A stretch of DNA of 64,000 nt from Muribaculaceae bacterium Isolate-036 (Harlan). GTDB lineage: Bacteria > Bacteroidota > Bacteroidia > Bacteroidales > Muribaculaceae. Where the stretch lies: positions 46,265 to 110,264 of the forward strand of contig RIAY01000011.1 of assembly GCA_003833075.1 (NCBI GenBank), read 5' to 3'. The notes below the pieces were generated by a model. The model searched no databases. It saw nothing but the letters and a program-made list of their open reading frames with translations, and was not told the origin of the DNA. Positions within the stretch are counted from its first letter, which is position 1. Each line of letters starts with the position of its first letter. The translations under genes and the position numbers were made by a program. This document shows positions 9,782-19,396 of this stretch, piece after piece.

Positions 9782-12132
9782 AAAGAATATCGCGCATATC
9801 GTCAATGCTGCTTCTGCCCGCAATACTGCTGGCGGCATGGCTTCTGTCTGGGTGTTCCCCGGCTCGCCACGTGCCGGAGGGTAAATATCTGCTTGACGAT
9901 GTAAAAATAAACCTAAACGACTCCACAGGAAGGCTCGACCAGCAGCAGCTGATGACCTATGTGCGAATGCAGCCCAACCACAAGATGCTGTGGGCTACCA
10001 AATTCCGTCTCGGCATCTACAACATGAGCGGCAACGATTCCACGAAATGGTGGAACAGATGGGTACGCAAACTCGGAGAGGCGCCTGTGATATTCGATTC
10101 AACAGCCACCATGACCGATGCCGGACAGCTCCGTAAGGCGATGGTTAACGCCGGATTCCTTGATGCGACTGTGTCGGTAGACACTTTCGCCGACCGCAAT
10201 AAGCGCAAGATGAAAGTGGAATACAACCTGCATGCCGGTATGCCTCACATCATACGATCGGTAAACTATGAGTTTCCCAACGACACCCTCCGCTCACTGA
10301 TAATGAAGGATTCCGCCCGTTTCACCGTCAGACCCGGCGATCCGCTCGACATATCACTGCTCGAGACCCAGCGTGAACTGCTGACAACGAGACTGCGCAG
10401 CAATGGTTATTACGCATTCGGGAAAGAATTCATAACCTTCAACGCCGACACAACCGAAGGGTCACACGATGTGGACCTCACGATGACAGTAAAACCCGCT
10501 TACCCATCCGACTCTCCAAACCATCTGATAGACACTCACAAAGAATACATCGTAAGAAATGTCTATTACATCATGGACTATGATCCCGGGGTCACAGAGG
10601 ATTTCCGTCATTATCAGGCAGCAGACACCGTGAACTATAAAGATATAACCATTCTCTACGGTGACAAACGATATCTGCGTCCAAGCTTACTTTACGACAA
10701 CTGTTTCATCCGTAGCGGAGAGGCATACAACCTGCATGATGTCAACAACACTTACACGGCACTCGGCAGGCTTACGATACTCAAATTCATCAATATCCGT
10801 TTCATTCCCGCGGGGAATTTCAATAATTTCGGACTTCTTGACGCGTATATTCTCCTCACCCGTGGTAAAAGTCAGAGTTTCTCGGCTGAACTTGAAGGCA
10901 CAAACTCCGAAGGTGACCTCGGTGTAGCAGCAGGTGTCAGCTATTCCCACAGAAACATCGGCAAGGGTTCGGAAACTCTCACGGCAAAACTTCGCGGAGC
11001 TTACGAATCACTCAGCGGGAACCTCAGCGGACTCATACATGACCGCTATCTTGAACTCGGCGCGGAAGCAGGTGTTAACTTTCCTAAATTCAAGGCTCCA
11101 TTCCTCCGTGAGAGTTTCAAACGCCGCATCAAGGCGACAACCGAACTGAACGTGTCGATGAATTATCAGGAGAGACCGGAATACACCCGCATCATCTCCA
11201 CTGCGGGATGGAGCTACAAATGGTCAGAACGCTTCAACCGCAACCGACACACATTCACCCCGATAGACATCAACTACGTGTATCTGCCGGAAAGCACGAA
11301 TGATTTCCTCGACGAGATTGCCCCCGACAACCCCCTTCTCCGCTACAGCTACGAAGACCACTTCATAATGAGAATGGGCTATAGCTTCTACCACAGCAAT
11401 AAACGCCACGAGACTCCATGGAGCCGTTCATTCCAGAAAAACATATACACTGTAAGGGTCAACGCCGAAGTTGCAGGCAACCTCCTTTTCGCGCTCAGCA
11501 GCATACTAAGTCACCGCTCCGATTTCCACAGCCAACCCTACAAAATGTTCGGCATCCATTATTCACAATATGCCAAAATCGACGGGGACTTCTCTTTCCT
11601 GCACCTCTTTGACACCCGTAACTCCCTTGCTTGCAGATTCGGAGCGGGTATAGGCGTGCCATACGGCAACTCGGCGGTGCTTCCGTTTGAGAAACGCTTC
11701 TACGGAGGTGGAGCCAACGGTGTGCGCGGCTGGGATGTCAGAACTCTCGGACCCGGACGCTACCCGGGCACAAACTCGGTGAGCGACTTCATCAACCAGT
11801 GCGGCGATATCCGCCTTGACCTGAGTGTGGAATACCGTGCCAAACTATTCTGGATTCTGGAAGGCGCGCTTTTCGTAGATGCCGGGAATATATGGACAAT
11901 CCGCAATTATCCCAACCAGCCCGGAGGAATGTTCAGGTTTAATTCGTTTTATAAGGAGATAGCAGCCGCATATGGTGTCGGTCTGCGCCTTGACTTCAAC
12001 TATTTCTTACTCCGCTTCGATATGGGAATGAAAGCTCACAACCCTGCTCTGGGACAGGAACCATGGCCTCTGATTCATCCGGTCTGGCACCGCGACCGCT
12101 CCTTCCATTTTTCCATAGGCTATCCTTTCTGA
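9778..12132 (+). CDS. tamL: TamL-type BamA/TamA-family outer-membrane lipoprotein
   Basis: A 784-residue outer-membrane assembly factor. The GTG start is set by overlap with the upstream TGA. A lipoprotein signal ends in LLSGC (C26), as in the Bacteroidota TamL variant of TamA. POTRA-like repeats occupy about 45-360, and a 16-strand D15/Omp85 barrel runs from about 370 to the terminal phenylalanine. The GGANGVRGWD segment near residue 645 matches the Omp85 L6 loop VRGF/Y motif. It should insert or assemble outer-membrane proteins or move lipids with an inner-membrane TamB partner that is not in this window. Confidence 0.85.
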   Translation: MKRISRISSMLLLPAILLAAWLLSGCSPARHVPEGKYLLDDVKINLNDSTGRLDQQQLMTYVRMQPNHKMLWATKFRLGIYNMSGNDSTKWWNRWVRKLGEAPVIFDSTATMTDAGQLRKAMVNAGFLDATVSVDTFADRNKRKMKVEYNLHAGMPHIIRSVNYEFPNDTLRSLIMKDSARFTVRPGDPLDISLLETQRELLTTRLRSNGYYAFGKEFITFNADTTEGSHDVDLTMTVKPAYPSDSPNHLIDTHKEYIVRNVYYIMDYDPGVTEDFRHYQAADTVNYKDITILYGDKRYLRPSLLYDNCFIRSGEAYNLHDVNNTYTALGRLTILKFINIRFIPAGNFNNFGLLDAYILLTRGKSQSFSAELEGTNSEGDLGVAAGVSYSHRNIGKGSETLTAKLRGAYESLSGNLSGLIHDRYLELGAEAGVNFPKFKAPFLRESFKRRIKATTELNVSMNYQERPEYTRIISTAGWSYKWSERFNRNRHTFTPIDINYVYLPESTNDFLDEIAPDNPLLRYSYEDHFIMRMGYSFYHSNKRHETPWSRSFQKNIYTVRVNAEVAGNLLFALSSILSHRSDFHSQPYKMFGIHYSQYAKIDGDFSFLHLFDTRNSLACRFGAGIGVPYGNSAVLPFEKRFYGGGANGVRGWDVRTLGPGRYPGTNSVSDFINQCGDIRLDLSVEYRAKLFWILEGALFVDAGNIWTIRNYPNQPGGMFRFNSFYKEIAAAYGVGLRLDFNYFLLRFDMGMKAHNPALGQEPWPLIHPVWHRDRSFHFSIGYPF

Positions 12133-12168
12133 GCCGGCTTACCCCAATCGACATAAAAACAGACCCAA

Positions 12169-12822
12169 ATGAAAAAATTAGTGATTTTCGACCTTGACGG
12201 CACTCTTCTAAACACCATCGCAGACCTCGGCAATGCCTGCAACTACGCTTTGCGCACTCTCGGTTTCCCGGAGCATGCGCTGCCGACATATCGCTATATG
12301 GTAGGCAACGGCGTCAGGAAACTCATAGAACGCGCCGTGCCGGATGCCGACGAGGAAACCGTGGAACGTCTTCTGTCGCTCTTCCGCGAATACTACGGAG
12401 AACACGCAACTGACCACACATCTCCCTATGAAGGAATTCGCGATATGCTTGTAAAACTGCATGAAAACGGTGTGGCATTGGCTGTGGCAACCAATAAATA
12501 CCAGGCGGCTGTAGACAGGATAATTCCACACTTCTTCCCCGATATACCGTTTGTGGCTGTGATGGGACAAGTGGAAGACCGCCCTGTGAAGCCGGATCCG
12601 TCGATTGTGTTCGCAATCCTCAACAAATACCCCACACCCAAAGCGGATGTGCTATATGTAGGCGATTCGGCTGTGGATATGGAAACGGCACGGAGGGCAT
12701 GTATCGAATCAGTCGGTGTCACCTGGGGATTCCGCCCCGTTTCCGAACTTCGCGGTGCATACGCGGACCATATAGTGTCGGCAACCACGGAAATACTCTC
12801 AATAGCAGGTATGCCGCAATAA
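12169..12822 (+). CDS. HAD-family phosphatase, phosphoglycolate phosphatase-like
   Basis: A 217-residue HAD subfamily IA hydrolase. Motif I is FDLDGTLLNT with nucleophile D8 and acid/base D10; motif II is the VATNK segment; motif III/IV residues are K in RPVKPDP and the aspartates of VGDSAVDMETA. The helical cap lies between about 15 and 85. Phosphoglycolate phosphatase (Gph) is the closest named family, but substrate cannot be read from sequence. It starts 36 bp after tamL and 31 bp before the thioesterase, so the three are probably cotranscribed. Confidence 0.88.
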   Translation: MKKLVIFDLDGTLLNTIADLGNACNYALRTLGFPEHALPTYRYMVGNGVRKLIERAVPDADEETVERLLSLFREYYGEHATDHTSPYEGIRDMLVKLHENGVALAVATNKYQAAVDRIIPHFFPDIPFVAVMGQVEDRPVKPDPSIVFAILNKYPTPKADVLYVGDSAVDMETARRACIESVGVTWGFRPVSELRGAYADHIVSATTEILSIAGMPQ

Positions 12823-12853
12823 CATATAACGTATCTGAAAAGAATCAAAAGCC

Positions 12854-13633
12854 ATGACTTACTCACAAAAATTCTTCAATTCGGCAAATGAGTCAAACCC
12901 GGAGGGTGAACTCGCCGTCAATATCCTGGTGGGCAATATTATCGAGATAGCCACAGCTCACGCCAACATGCTCGGAATCGGAAATCCGGCAATGGCACAT
13001 CTTGGCGCGGGTTGGGTGCTTTCGCGCCTGACCATCGAGATGACACGTTATCCGAAGTGCAACACCTCATATGTTCTGAAGACATGGGTCGAAAACTGGA
13101 ACAGACATTTCTCCACACGCGATTTCTCAGTAGAGGATGAAGCGGGAAACATTCTGGGATACGCACGGTCGGTATGGATGGTGCTTGACATGACCACCCA
13201 CGATAATTTCGGTCTTGCACACCTCTCTCTGCCGGATGAATCGGTATGCGGAGAACCCTGCCCCATAGCTCCTCAGGCAAAACATACGGAAATTCTCCCT
13301 TATCTTACTTCGGAAAGCAATGCTAACCCCAAGGCATTGAAAGCAAACGTTCCTGATGCTGAATATACGTTCAAATACAACGACATCGATTTCTACCGCC
13401 ATGTCAATACCGTGAGATACATAACGATACTGCTCAACCGCTACTCTCTCGAAGAGTTCGACAGAAATTTCGTGAACCGGCTTGAGTTGTCGTTTCTGCA
13501 TGAGGGAAGCTTCGGTGACACCGTAAGCATATTGCGACATAACTCCTCCCCTCTCGACTCGGCGTTCTCACTTGTATCGCACAAGACAGGCAGACCTGTG
13601 ATATTCGCCAGACTTACACTGGCTCCACGCTGA
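12854..13633 (+). CDS. Acyl-ACP thioesterase (FatA/FatB-like)
   Basis: A 259-residue double hotdog-fold protein of the acyl-ACP thioesterase family, which releases free fatty acid from acyl carrier protein in the cytoplasm. The first hotdog contains GWVLSRLTIEM and the central helix; the second contains the NDIDFYRHVNTVRYI segment, where plant and bacterial enzymes carry the active-site N/H residues. Length is normal for the bacterial form. The stop overlaps a short CTGACAG/CTGTCAG inverted repeat (13630-13650), which may act as a weak terminator before the metal-export gene. Confidence 0.85.
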   Translation: MTYSQKFFNSANESNPEGELAVNILVGNIIEIATAHANMLGIGNPAMAHLGAGWVLSRLTIEMTRYPKCNTSYVLKTWVENWNRHFSTRDFSVEDEAGNILGYARSVWMVLDMTTHDNFGLAHLSLPDESVCGEPCPIAPQAKHTEILPYLTSESNANPKALKANVPDAEYTFKYNDIDFYRHVNTVRYITILLNRYSLEEFDRNFVNRLELSFLHEGSFGDTVSILRHNSSPLDSAFSLVSHKTGRPVIFARLTLAPR

Positions 13634-13659
13634 CAGATGTCACCTGTCAGTGAAAAGTC

Positions 13660-13716
13660 TGCACTTGATGTGCACGTCGGATAGCGTAAATTTGCATCAT
13701 ATAGTAATATTATCAT
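13660..13716 (+). promoter_or_regulatory. Promoter and probable repressor operator of the metal ATPase gene
   Basis: CTTG (13664-13667), a 19-nt spacer and TAAATTTG (13687-13694) make a good Bacteroides promoter. A perfect inverted repeat TGCAC-TTGAT-GTGCA (13660-13674) covers the -33 box. A second near-palindrome, ATAGTAATATTATCAT (13701-13716), lies over the expected start site and resembles AT-rich Fur/Zur-type boxes. Repression by the Fur-family protein encoded two genes on is a reasonable inference. Confidence 0.5.
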
Positions 13717-13722
13717 TTGCTT

Positions 13723-15684
13723 ATGTGCAGCCATTCTCATGAACACCACTGCTGCGAACATACTCACGCGCAGAATCATACCCCTCATGGAAAGAACGAC
13801 ATTCTTTCCATCTACAAAGCCGAAATATTCTCCGCTCTGCTGCTTGTTGTGACACTGATTATCGAACACTGCGGTGTGCTTCGGCGAATTTCCGAAGCCG
13901 CCGGATGCGCTGTGTCGATTCCGGAGATAATCCTCTACGCCATCGCACTCATTCCTGTGGGTCTGCCTATACTACGAGAATCTTGGGAGATGTGGAGGAA
14001 AGGACGTTTCATGAATGAATTCACGCTGATGGTCGCGGCGGCTATCGGTGCGTTCATAATCGGAGAATATCCCGAGGGGGTGGCGGTGCTGCTCTTCTAT
14101 TCATTCGGTGAAAAGATGGAAGATACAGCCTCCGACGATGTCAGACAACGCATCAGGGCTCTTTTGGGGCGACTGCCGGAGGAAGCCACAGTCAGACTTG
14201 ACGGCAAACTGAAGAAAGCCAGTCCTAAGAATCTCCAGCCCGGGTCAGTGCTCTTCGTGCGCCCCGGCGAAAGAGTGGCTATAGACTCCATTCTCCTCGG
14301 CGAGAAGGATGTAGAATTCGACACCTCCGCCATAACCGGAGAATCCGTTCCACGCTCATTCCGCCCGGGAGAGGAGATTTCATCCGGCATGATACCGGTG
14401 GATCAGGCTGTGGATATCAGAACCCTGCGGTCATTCTCAGATTCCTCAATGAGCCGGATAATGAAAATGATAGAAGAGGCGCATGCTTCCAAGTCACCGA
14501 CTGAAAACCTGCTCCGCAGAATCACAAGGTGGTACACTCCGGTGGTCTTCACTCTCGCTTTGCTTCTCTTCTTCACGCCATGGCTCATAGATGCGGTATT
14601 GGGCAACCCGTTCGAATGGATGAAATGGCTGCGCCGCTCGCTCGTGTTTCTGGTATGTTCCTGCCCTTGCGCGTTAGTTGTGAGCATACCGCTCAGCTAC
14701 TTCGCCTCATTGGGGAATGCCTCTCGACGCGGCATCCTCTTCAAGGGTTCGAAATATGTTGACAGCATGAGAAACATAGACACGGTTGTCTTCGACAAGA
14801 CCGGCACGCTTACCACCGGCAAGTTTCACGTTTCGTCAATAAGCGCGGCTGACGGAACTGAGCCGTCCATGCTGCTTTCTGTGGCTGCGTCACTTGATGC
14901 AGAATCCGGTCATCCTCTTGCGGAAGCCATACTGTCGAAAGCTCGCGCCGAAAGAATCGTGACAGCCGAGGCGGAGAATATAAGGACAGTATCACACGGC
15001 ATTACCGGAATCATCGGTGGAAAGATGGCTGCGGCGGGATCCCGCACGCTCATGAGACGACTCGGCATAGCTGTGCCGGAATCTCATACAGACGCATCGG
15101 AAATATGTGTATCACTTGACAACAGTTACATAGGCTCCATATATCTGCTCGACACAATCAAGCCGGAAGCAGCAGAAGCCATACGCCGGCTTCACTCTCT
15201 CGGTGTGAAATCAGTGGAGATTCTCTCCGGTGACAGAGAAGAGGCTGTAAAGCGTGTTGCCCGTGAGACAGGCGCTGATTCATATCATGCGGCTCTTCTT
15301 CCCGAAGATAAAAAGGATATTATAACGGAGATGACGCGTAAAGGTAACAAAGTGGCGTTTTCCGGAGACGGAATAAACGATGCCCCGGCAATAGCAGCAG
15401 CTGATGTCGGCATTGCCATGGGCACACTTGGAACAGACATGGCAATGGAAAGCAGCGACATAGTCATTGCCGGTGACAACCTGGAGAAAATTCCGGAAGC
15501 GATCTCACTCGCACGCAAAGTAAGGCGTGTAATTTTGGAAAACGTCACATTCGCCATAGGTGTGAAAGCGCTTGTCATGCTCCTCGGAGCTTTCGGCATA
15601 GCCTCCCTTTGGGCGGCTGTTTTTGCCGATACCGGTGTAACTCTGCTTACCATCATCTGGACCCTGCTCCGCCTTCGCAAATAA
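13723..15684 (+). CDS. Heavy-metal P-type ATPase (Zn/Cd/Co exporter)
   Basis: A P1B-type ATPase of 653 residues, counted from ATG 13723; an upstream TTG at 13717 is less likely. It has a His/Cys-rich N-terminus (many H and CC in the first 28 residues) in place of a folded HMA domain. The transport motif is CPC (C314-P-C316), the phosphorylated aspartate lies in DKTGTLT (D358), and the hinge is GDGINDAPA. It should pump Zn, Cd or Co out of the cytoplasm. The next gene is a Fur-family repressor 28 bp downstream, consistent with metal-responsive control of the pair. Confidence 0.9.
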   Translation: MCSHSHEHHCCEHTHAQNHTPHGKNDILSIYKAEIFSALLLVVTLIIEHCGVLRRISEAAGCAVSIPEIILYAIALIPVGLPILRESWEMWRKGRFMNEFTLMVAAAIGAFIIGEYPEGVAVLLFYSFGEKMEDTASDDVRQRIRALLGRLPEEATVRLDGKLKKASPKNLQPGSVLFVRPGERVAIDSILLGEKDVEFDTSAITGESVPRSFRPGEEISSGMIPVDQAVDIRTLRSFSDSSMSRIMKMIEEAHASKSPTENLLRRITRWYTPVVFTLALLLFFTPWLIDAVLGNPFEWMKWLRRSLVFLVCSCPCALVVSIPLSYFASLGNASRRGILFKGSKYVDSMRNIDTVVFDKTGTLTTGKFHVSSISAADGTEPSMLLSVAASLDAESGHPLAEAILSKARAERIVTAEAENIRTVSHGITGIIGGKMAAAGSRTLMRRLGIAVPESHTDASEICVSLDNSYIGSIYLLDTIKPEAAEAIRRLHSLGVKSVEILSGDREEAVKRVARETGADSYHAALLPEDKKDIITEMTRKGNKVAFSGDGINDAPAIAAADVGIAMGTLGTDMAMESSDIVIAGDNLEKIPEAISLARKVRRVILENVTFAIGVKALVMLLGAFGIASLWAAVFADTGVTLLTIIWTLLRLRK

Positions 15685-15712
15685 ATCCGGATTATTTACG
15701 TTTACAATACAT

Positions 15713-16150
15713 ATGGATATGTCTATTGACAATAGAATGCAATCCCACGGTGTACGCCCTACGGCTGTACGCAACCTGATATTGTCTGTTCTCGACAATG
15801 CCACTCATCCGATATCCGCACTCGACATAGAGACAAGTCTCGATACAGTAGACAGATCCTCAATCACCCGCGCCCTGTCACTTTTCGTTGAGAAAGGGCT
15901 GATACACATCATCGACGACGGCAGTAGTTCCGCAAAATACGAAGTCTGCCGTGCCACGCATACACACACAGGAAACGATGCAGGTTTTCCTTCCCATGAA
16001 GACCTGCACGTTCATTTCCGTTGCACAGGCTGCGGCAAGACCTACTGCCTCCCCTCGCCCATTCCCGCAATCACGCTCCCTTCCGGTTTTATCCCCGCAA
16101 CAGCAAACTACATCATCACAGGCACCTGCCCCGACTGCCGCCCACGCTAA
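15713..16150 (+). CDS. Fur-family metal-responsive repressor
   Basis: A 145-residue Fur/Zur-type regulator. The N-terminal winged helix contains VRPTAVRNLILSVL and the recognition segment DRSSITRALSLF. The C-terminal dimerisation part carries a His-rich HEDLHVHFRC segment and two cysteine pairs (CTGC and CPDC), the structural zinc site common in this family. It follows the metal ATPase gene on the same strand, and a palindrome overlapping that promoter is its likely operator. Zinc sensing is more likely than iron given the neighbour, but this is inference. Confidence 0.85.
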   Translation: MDMSIDNRMQSHGVRPTAVRNLILSVLDNATHPISALDIETSLDTVDRSSITRALSLFVEKGLIHIIDDGSSSAKYEVCRATHTHTGNDAGFPSHEDLHVHFRCTGCGKTYCLPSPIPAITLPSGFIPATANYIITGTCPDCRPR

Positions 16151-16185
16151 AACCATCTTAGAACGCTTCATGCAAAAAATCAGAA

Positions 16186-16217
16186 CGGATCCGGGGAGTA
16201 GATTCTTCCCGGATCCG
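16186..16217. terminator. Terminator between fur-like gene and gdhA
   Basis: A 10-bp perfect stem CGGATCCGGG/CCCGGATCCG. On the minus strand it is followed by a TTTTTT run, so it mainly ends gdhA; it also closes the convergent metal operon. Confidence 0.8.
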
Positions 16218-16246
16218 CACATATTGTTTAGTTGTCTGCTATATTA

Positions 16247-17584
16247 TCAGATGATTCCCTGAGCCATCATTGCGTCCGCAACCTTGAGGAAGCCGGCGAT
16301 GTTGGCACCCTTCATATAGTTGATGTAACCGTCGGGCTGCTTGCCATGCTCCACGCAAGCCTCGTGGATATCGTGCATGATCTGGTGAAGTTTCTCGTCA
16401 ACCTGCTCCTCGGTCCACTGGATGTGTTCTGCATCCTGAGTCATCTCAAGACCTGAAACTGCTACGCCGCCGGCGTTGACAGCCTTGCCGGGACCGTAAG
16501 GAATCTTGTTCTCGATGAATGTGTCGATAGCCTCGGGGGTGCAACCCATGTTCGAAACCTCAGCCACGAGAAGAACGTTGTTTGCCACAAGTTTCTTCGC
16601 ATCCTCGCCATTAAGCTCGTTCTGGGTGGCGCAGGGAAGAGCGATGTCTACTTTCTGCTCCCATGGTTTCTTGCCTGCGAAGAATGTTGAACCGGGGAAT
16701 TTGTCGGCATAAGGTGCCACGATGTCATTGCCGGAAGCGCGGAGTTCAAGCATATACTCGATTTTCTCTGCGTCAAGACCTGCGGGGTCATAGATATATC
16801 CGTCAGGACCGGAGATAGTCACGACCTTGCCGCCGAGCTGTGTTGCCTTTGTGGCAGCACCCCACGCCACGTTGCCGAAACCGGAGATGGCGATAGTCTT
16901 GCCCTTGATGTCTGTGCCGAGGTCAGCAAGCATCTGAACTGTATAATAGAGAGCGCCGAAACCTGTTGCCTCGGGACGGATGCGGCTGCCGCCGAATGAA
17001 AGTCCCTTGCCGGTGAATGTACCTGTGTTCTCGCGTGCGAGTTTCTTATACATGCCATACATATAGCCGACTTCGCGACCGCCAACACCTATGTCGCCTG
17101 CGGGAACATCACGGTCAGGACCGAGGTTGCGCCAGAGCTCGAGGATAAACGCCTGGCAGAAACGCATGATCTCGGCATCGCTCTTGCCACGGGGGCTGAA
17201 GTCTGAACCGCCCTTGCCGCCACCCATCGGAAGTGTGGTGAGCGCATTCTTGAAAGTCTGCTCGAAACCGAGGAACTTAAGGATTGAAAGGTTCACGGAA
17301 GCGTGGAAACGGATACCACCCTTGTAGGGACCTATGGCGTTGTTGAACTGTACGCGATAGCCGATATTGTTCTGAACCTCACCCTTGTCGTCAACCCAGG
17401 ACACACGGAAAGTGAAGATACGGTCGGGTTCAACCATTCTTTCGATAATCTTCGCTTTCTCGAACTCCGGATGCTGGTTGTAAACTTCTTCTACTGAAAG
17501 GAGAACCTCCTTCACTGCCTGAAGATACTCTTTCTCACCGGGGTGCTTGGCCTCAAGGTTGGCCATGATTTCATTAATGTTCAT
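16247..17584 (-). CDS. gdhA: NADP-specific glutamate dehydrogenase
   Basis: A hexameric-type glutamate dehydrogenase of 445 residues that makes glutamate from 2-oxoglutarate and ammonia. The ATG at 17584 (MNINEIMANL) is chosen because the 14 upstream codons are not part of the family. The substrate-binding segment GPYKGGIRFH, the glycine-rich LPMGGGKGGSDF with the catalytic lysine, and PAGDIGVGGREVG are all present, followed by a Rossmann nucleotide domain with GFGNVA. A strong promoter lies at 17682-17712. Confidence 0.95.
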   Translation of the reverse strand: MNINEIMANLEAKHPGEKEYLQAVKEVLLSVEEVYNQHPEFEKAKIIERMVEPDRIFTFRVSWVDDKGEVQNNIGYRVQFNNAIGPYKGGIRFHASVNLSILKFLGFEQTFKNALTTLPMGGGKGGSDFSPRGKSDAEIMRFCQAFILELWRNLGPDRDVPAGDIGVGGREVGYMYGMYKKLARENTGTFTGKGLSFGGSRIRPEATGFGALYYTVQMLADLGTDIKGKTIAISGFGNVAWGAATKATQLGGKVVTISGPDGYIYDPAGLDAEKIEYMLELRASGNDIVAPYADKFPGSTFFAGKKPWEQKVDIALPCATQNELNGEDAKKLVANNVLLVAEVSNMGCTPEAIDTFIENKIPYGPGKAVNAGGVAVSGLEMTQDAEHIQWTEEQVDEKLHQIMHDIHEACVEHGKQPDGYINYMKGANIAGFLKVADAMMAQGII

Positions 17585-17681
17585 GATAAACTTTTTAGAC
17601 TTATGGTTAGATTTAATATGTTTCAATTGTCATTTATCCTGCCCACGTCAGAATTATTTTCACTGACATGGTTAGGTGTTG

Positions 17682-17712
17682 CAAACTTACAAACTTTATT
17701 CAATACCACAAA
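17682..17712 (-). promoter_or_regulatory. Promoter of gdhA
   Basis: On the minus strand TTTG (complement at 17709-17712), a 19-nt spacer, and TAAGTTTG (complement at 17682-17689): an exact match to the Bacteroides consensus. The leader of about 90 nt contains a GTCAG/CTGAC inverted repeat near 17646-17669. Nothing else is visible in 17713-17850. Confidence 0.7.
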
Positions 17713-17863
17713 ATAAATCACAACTAATTTTTTATGTTTTGCAACCATATATTTCAACACCTTTATGGTGTCGCCTATCCGAAAGGAGATGACATTCCGC
17801 CAAGCTAAGCCGCCTATTAAAAATTCCATATTATCCAACCACACACCCCCTTACACAAAAAAA

Positions 17864-17892
17864 GGATTCCGTTTCTACGGAATCCCTTTGTC
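17864..17892 (-). terminator. Terminator of the OmpA-family gene
   Basis: Stem GGATTCCG/CGGAATCC (17864-17871 and 17878-17885); on the minus strand it is followed directly by a run of seven T. Between it and the stop codon is a short tandem repeat of TATCTTT units (17917-17939). Confidence 0.8.
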
Positions 17893-17952
17893 GTTACGAA
17901 GAATTGATTTATATTATTTATCTTTTATCTTTTATCTTTACCGTATTACATT

Positions 17953-19203
17953 TTACTTCTGGGTGAAGATTACGATACGGTTCCAGTCGTTTGTGCTGTA
18001 AGGCTGAACATCAGATCCGTCATACTTGATTGTGAGACGGTCGCGGCTGATTCCGTAAGTGTTCACAAGAGCGTCAGCGACTGCGTTGGCACGTTTCTCG
18101 GAAAGCGCCATATTATACTCTGATGTACCGGTATCCTTGTCGGCATAACCGCAGATAACGACTTTCTCTTCAGGATTAGCCTTGAGCCATTCAGCCATAT
18201 TGTAGACATTAACCTCCTCTGTAGGCATAATCTTGTCGGAGTTGATGGTGAAGCGTACAGTAGTCATGAGGGGTGCGTTCACACAATCTTTCTGGACAGG
18301 TTCCGGACAGGGAAGCTGAGCCTGAAGTGCAGCCACCTCTTCACCGCAGGCGAGAAGCTGGGCGCGGAGGTCATTGACCTGACCGTTGAGAGCTGCGATC
18401 TGGGAAACATATGCGCACTGGTTGAATGTGCCGAAGTTACGGCCACCGATGTTGAAGTTGAAACCACCAAGCACAGCCACATTGGCGTCTATCGAATTGC
18501 CGTGTACGCTATTATTCCAGGTGTCGGCATAGAATGATGCGCGAGCCTCGGCAAAGAAATCTACATATTCGCAAAGACGGAAACGGAACTGCAGACCCGC
18601 TGAGACAGGAAGCGACCATGCCACGCTTTTTGCTTTGTTGTGACGGTTATAAACATTGGTTCCTGCAGGCTCGCCACCCTGTGCGTTGCGGAAGTCCCAT
18701 GTTGCGTCACCACCGAGACCTGCGAAAGGAATGATCGAGAATACGCGGTTGTCATTCACGCCTCCGAGAGAATTGAACATATCCCACATGAACTCAGCCT
18801 GAAGATTTACATGTTTCGCGCGGCTCCATCCGTTGGCGAGATCAGGCTGCATCGGATTGTCCCAGTGAAGGGCACCGCCGAGAGCCTTGATACGGAAACC
18901 GATGTAGGGAGATACCCAGCGGCCGAATCCGACTCCATAGGTAAGAGTCATCTTGTGACGGCTTACATTGTTACCGGGAGTCTTGGCGTTGCCCCGCTCA
19001 ACAAAAGGCTGGTTGATACCCGCTTCGACCTCGATGAACCAGTTGTTACGCCAATTGGAAAAGTAACGTGTGGTGTTGTCGCAAGTAAATTCAGTTACAG
19101 TGGTAGCTTCATCTACGAAAACATCCTGTGCGTTTGCGGGCGCGCAGTAAGCGGCAGTGCCTGCAACGAGCGCCATAGCGTAGTAAAGATTTCTTGTTTT
19201 CAT
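17953..19203 (-). CDS. OmpA-family outer-membrane protein
   Basis: A 416-residue protein with a cleavable signal peptide ending near ANAQ (residues 1-26). Residues 30-265 alternate like an eight-stranded outer-membrane beta barrel. A short coiled segment (about 272-305) leads to a C-terminal OmpA peptidoglycan-binding domain (about 310-416) with the ICGYADKDTG strand and the NMALSEKRANAVADAL helix, which includes the conserved R. It should anchor the outer membrane to peptidoglycan. It is monocistronic, with a typical intrinsic terminator; no matching -7 box was found upstream. Confidence 0.9.
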   Translation of the reverse strand: MKTRNLYYAMALVAGTAAYCAPANAQDVFVDEATTVTEFTCDNTTRYFSNWRNNWFIEVEAGINQPFVERGNAKTPGNNVSRHKMTLTYGVGFGRWVSPYIGFRIKALGGALHWDNPMQPDLANGWSRAKHVNLQAEFMWDMFNSLGGVNDNRVFSIIPFAGLGGDATWDFRNAQGGEPAGTNVYNRHNKAKSVAWSLPVSAGLQFRFRLCEYVDFFAEARASFYADTWNNSVHGNSIDANVAVLGGFNFNIGGRNFGTFNQCAYVSQIAALNGQVNDLRAQLLACGEEVAALQAQLPCPEPVQKDCVNAPLMTTVRFTINSDKIMPTEEVNVYNMAEWLKANPEEKVVICGYADKDTGTSEYNMALSEKRANAVADALVNTYGISRDRLTIKYDGSDVQPYSTNDWNRIVIFTQK

Positions 19204-19396
19204 AAAATATTAATTTAAGATAAGCAAATTTTAAAACTTTATAAATTGTTTTTTGCAATTTTTATATATCTAACACCGCAAGGATTTTTTTTGTTTGCTT
19301 TGCGACATCAAATTTGAAGATAATATTGCAAAAAAAAAGCTCCGGAGCCTCATCATTTCACTAATTTTCATTAAATTCGCGATACGATTTTATCAG

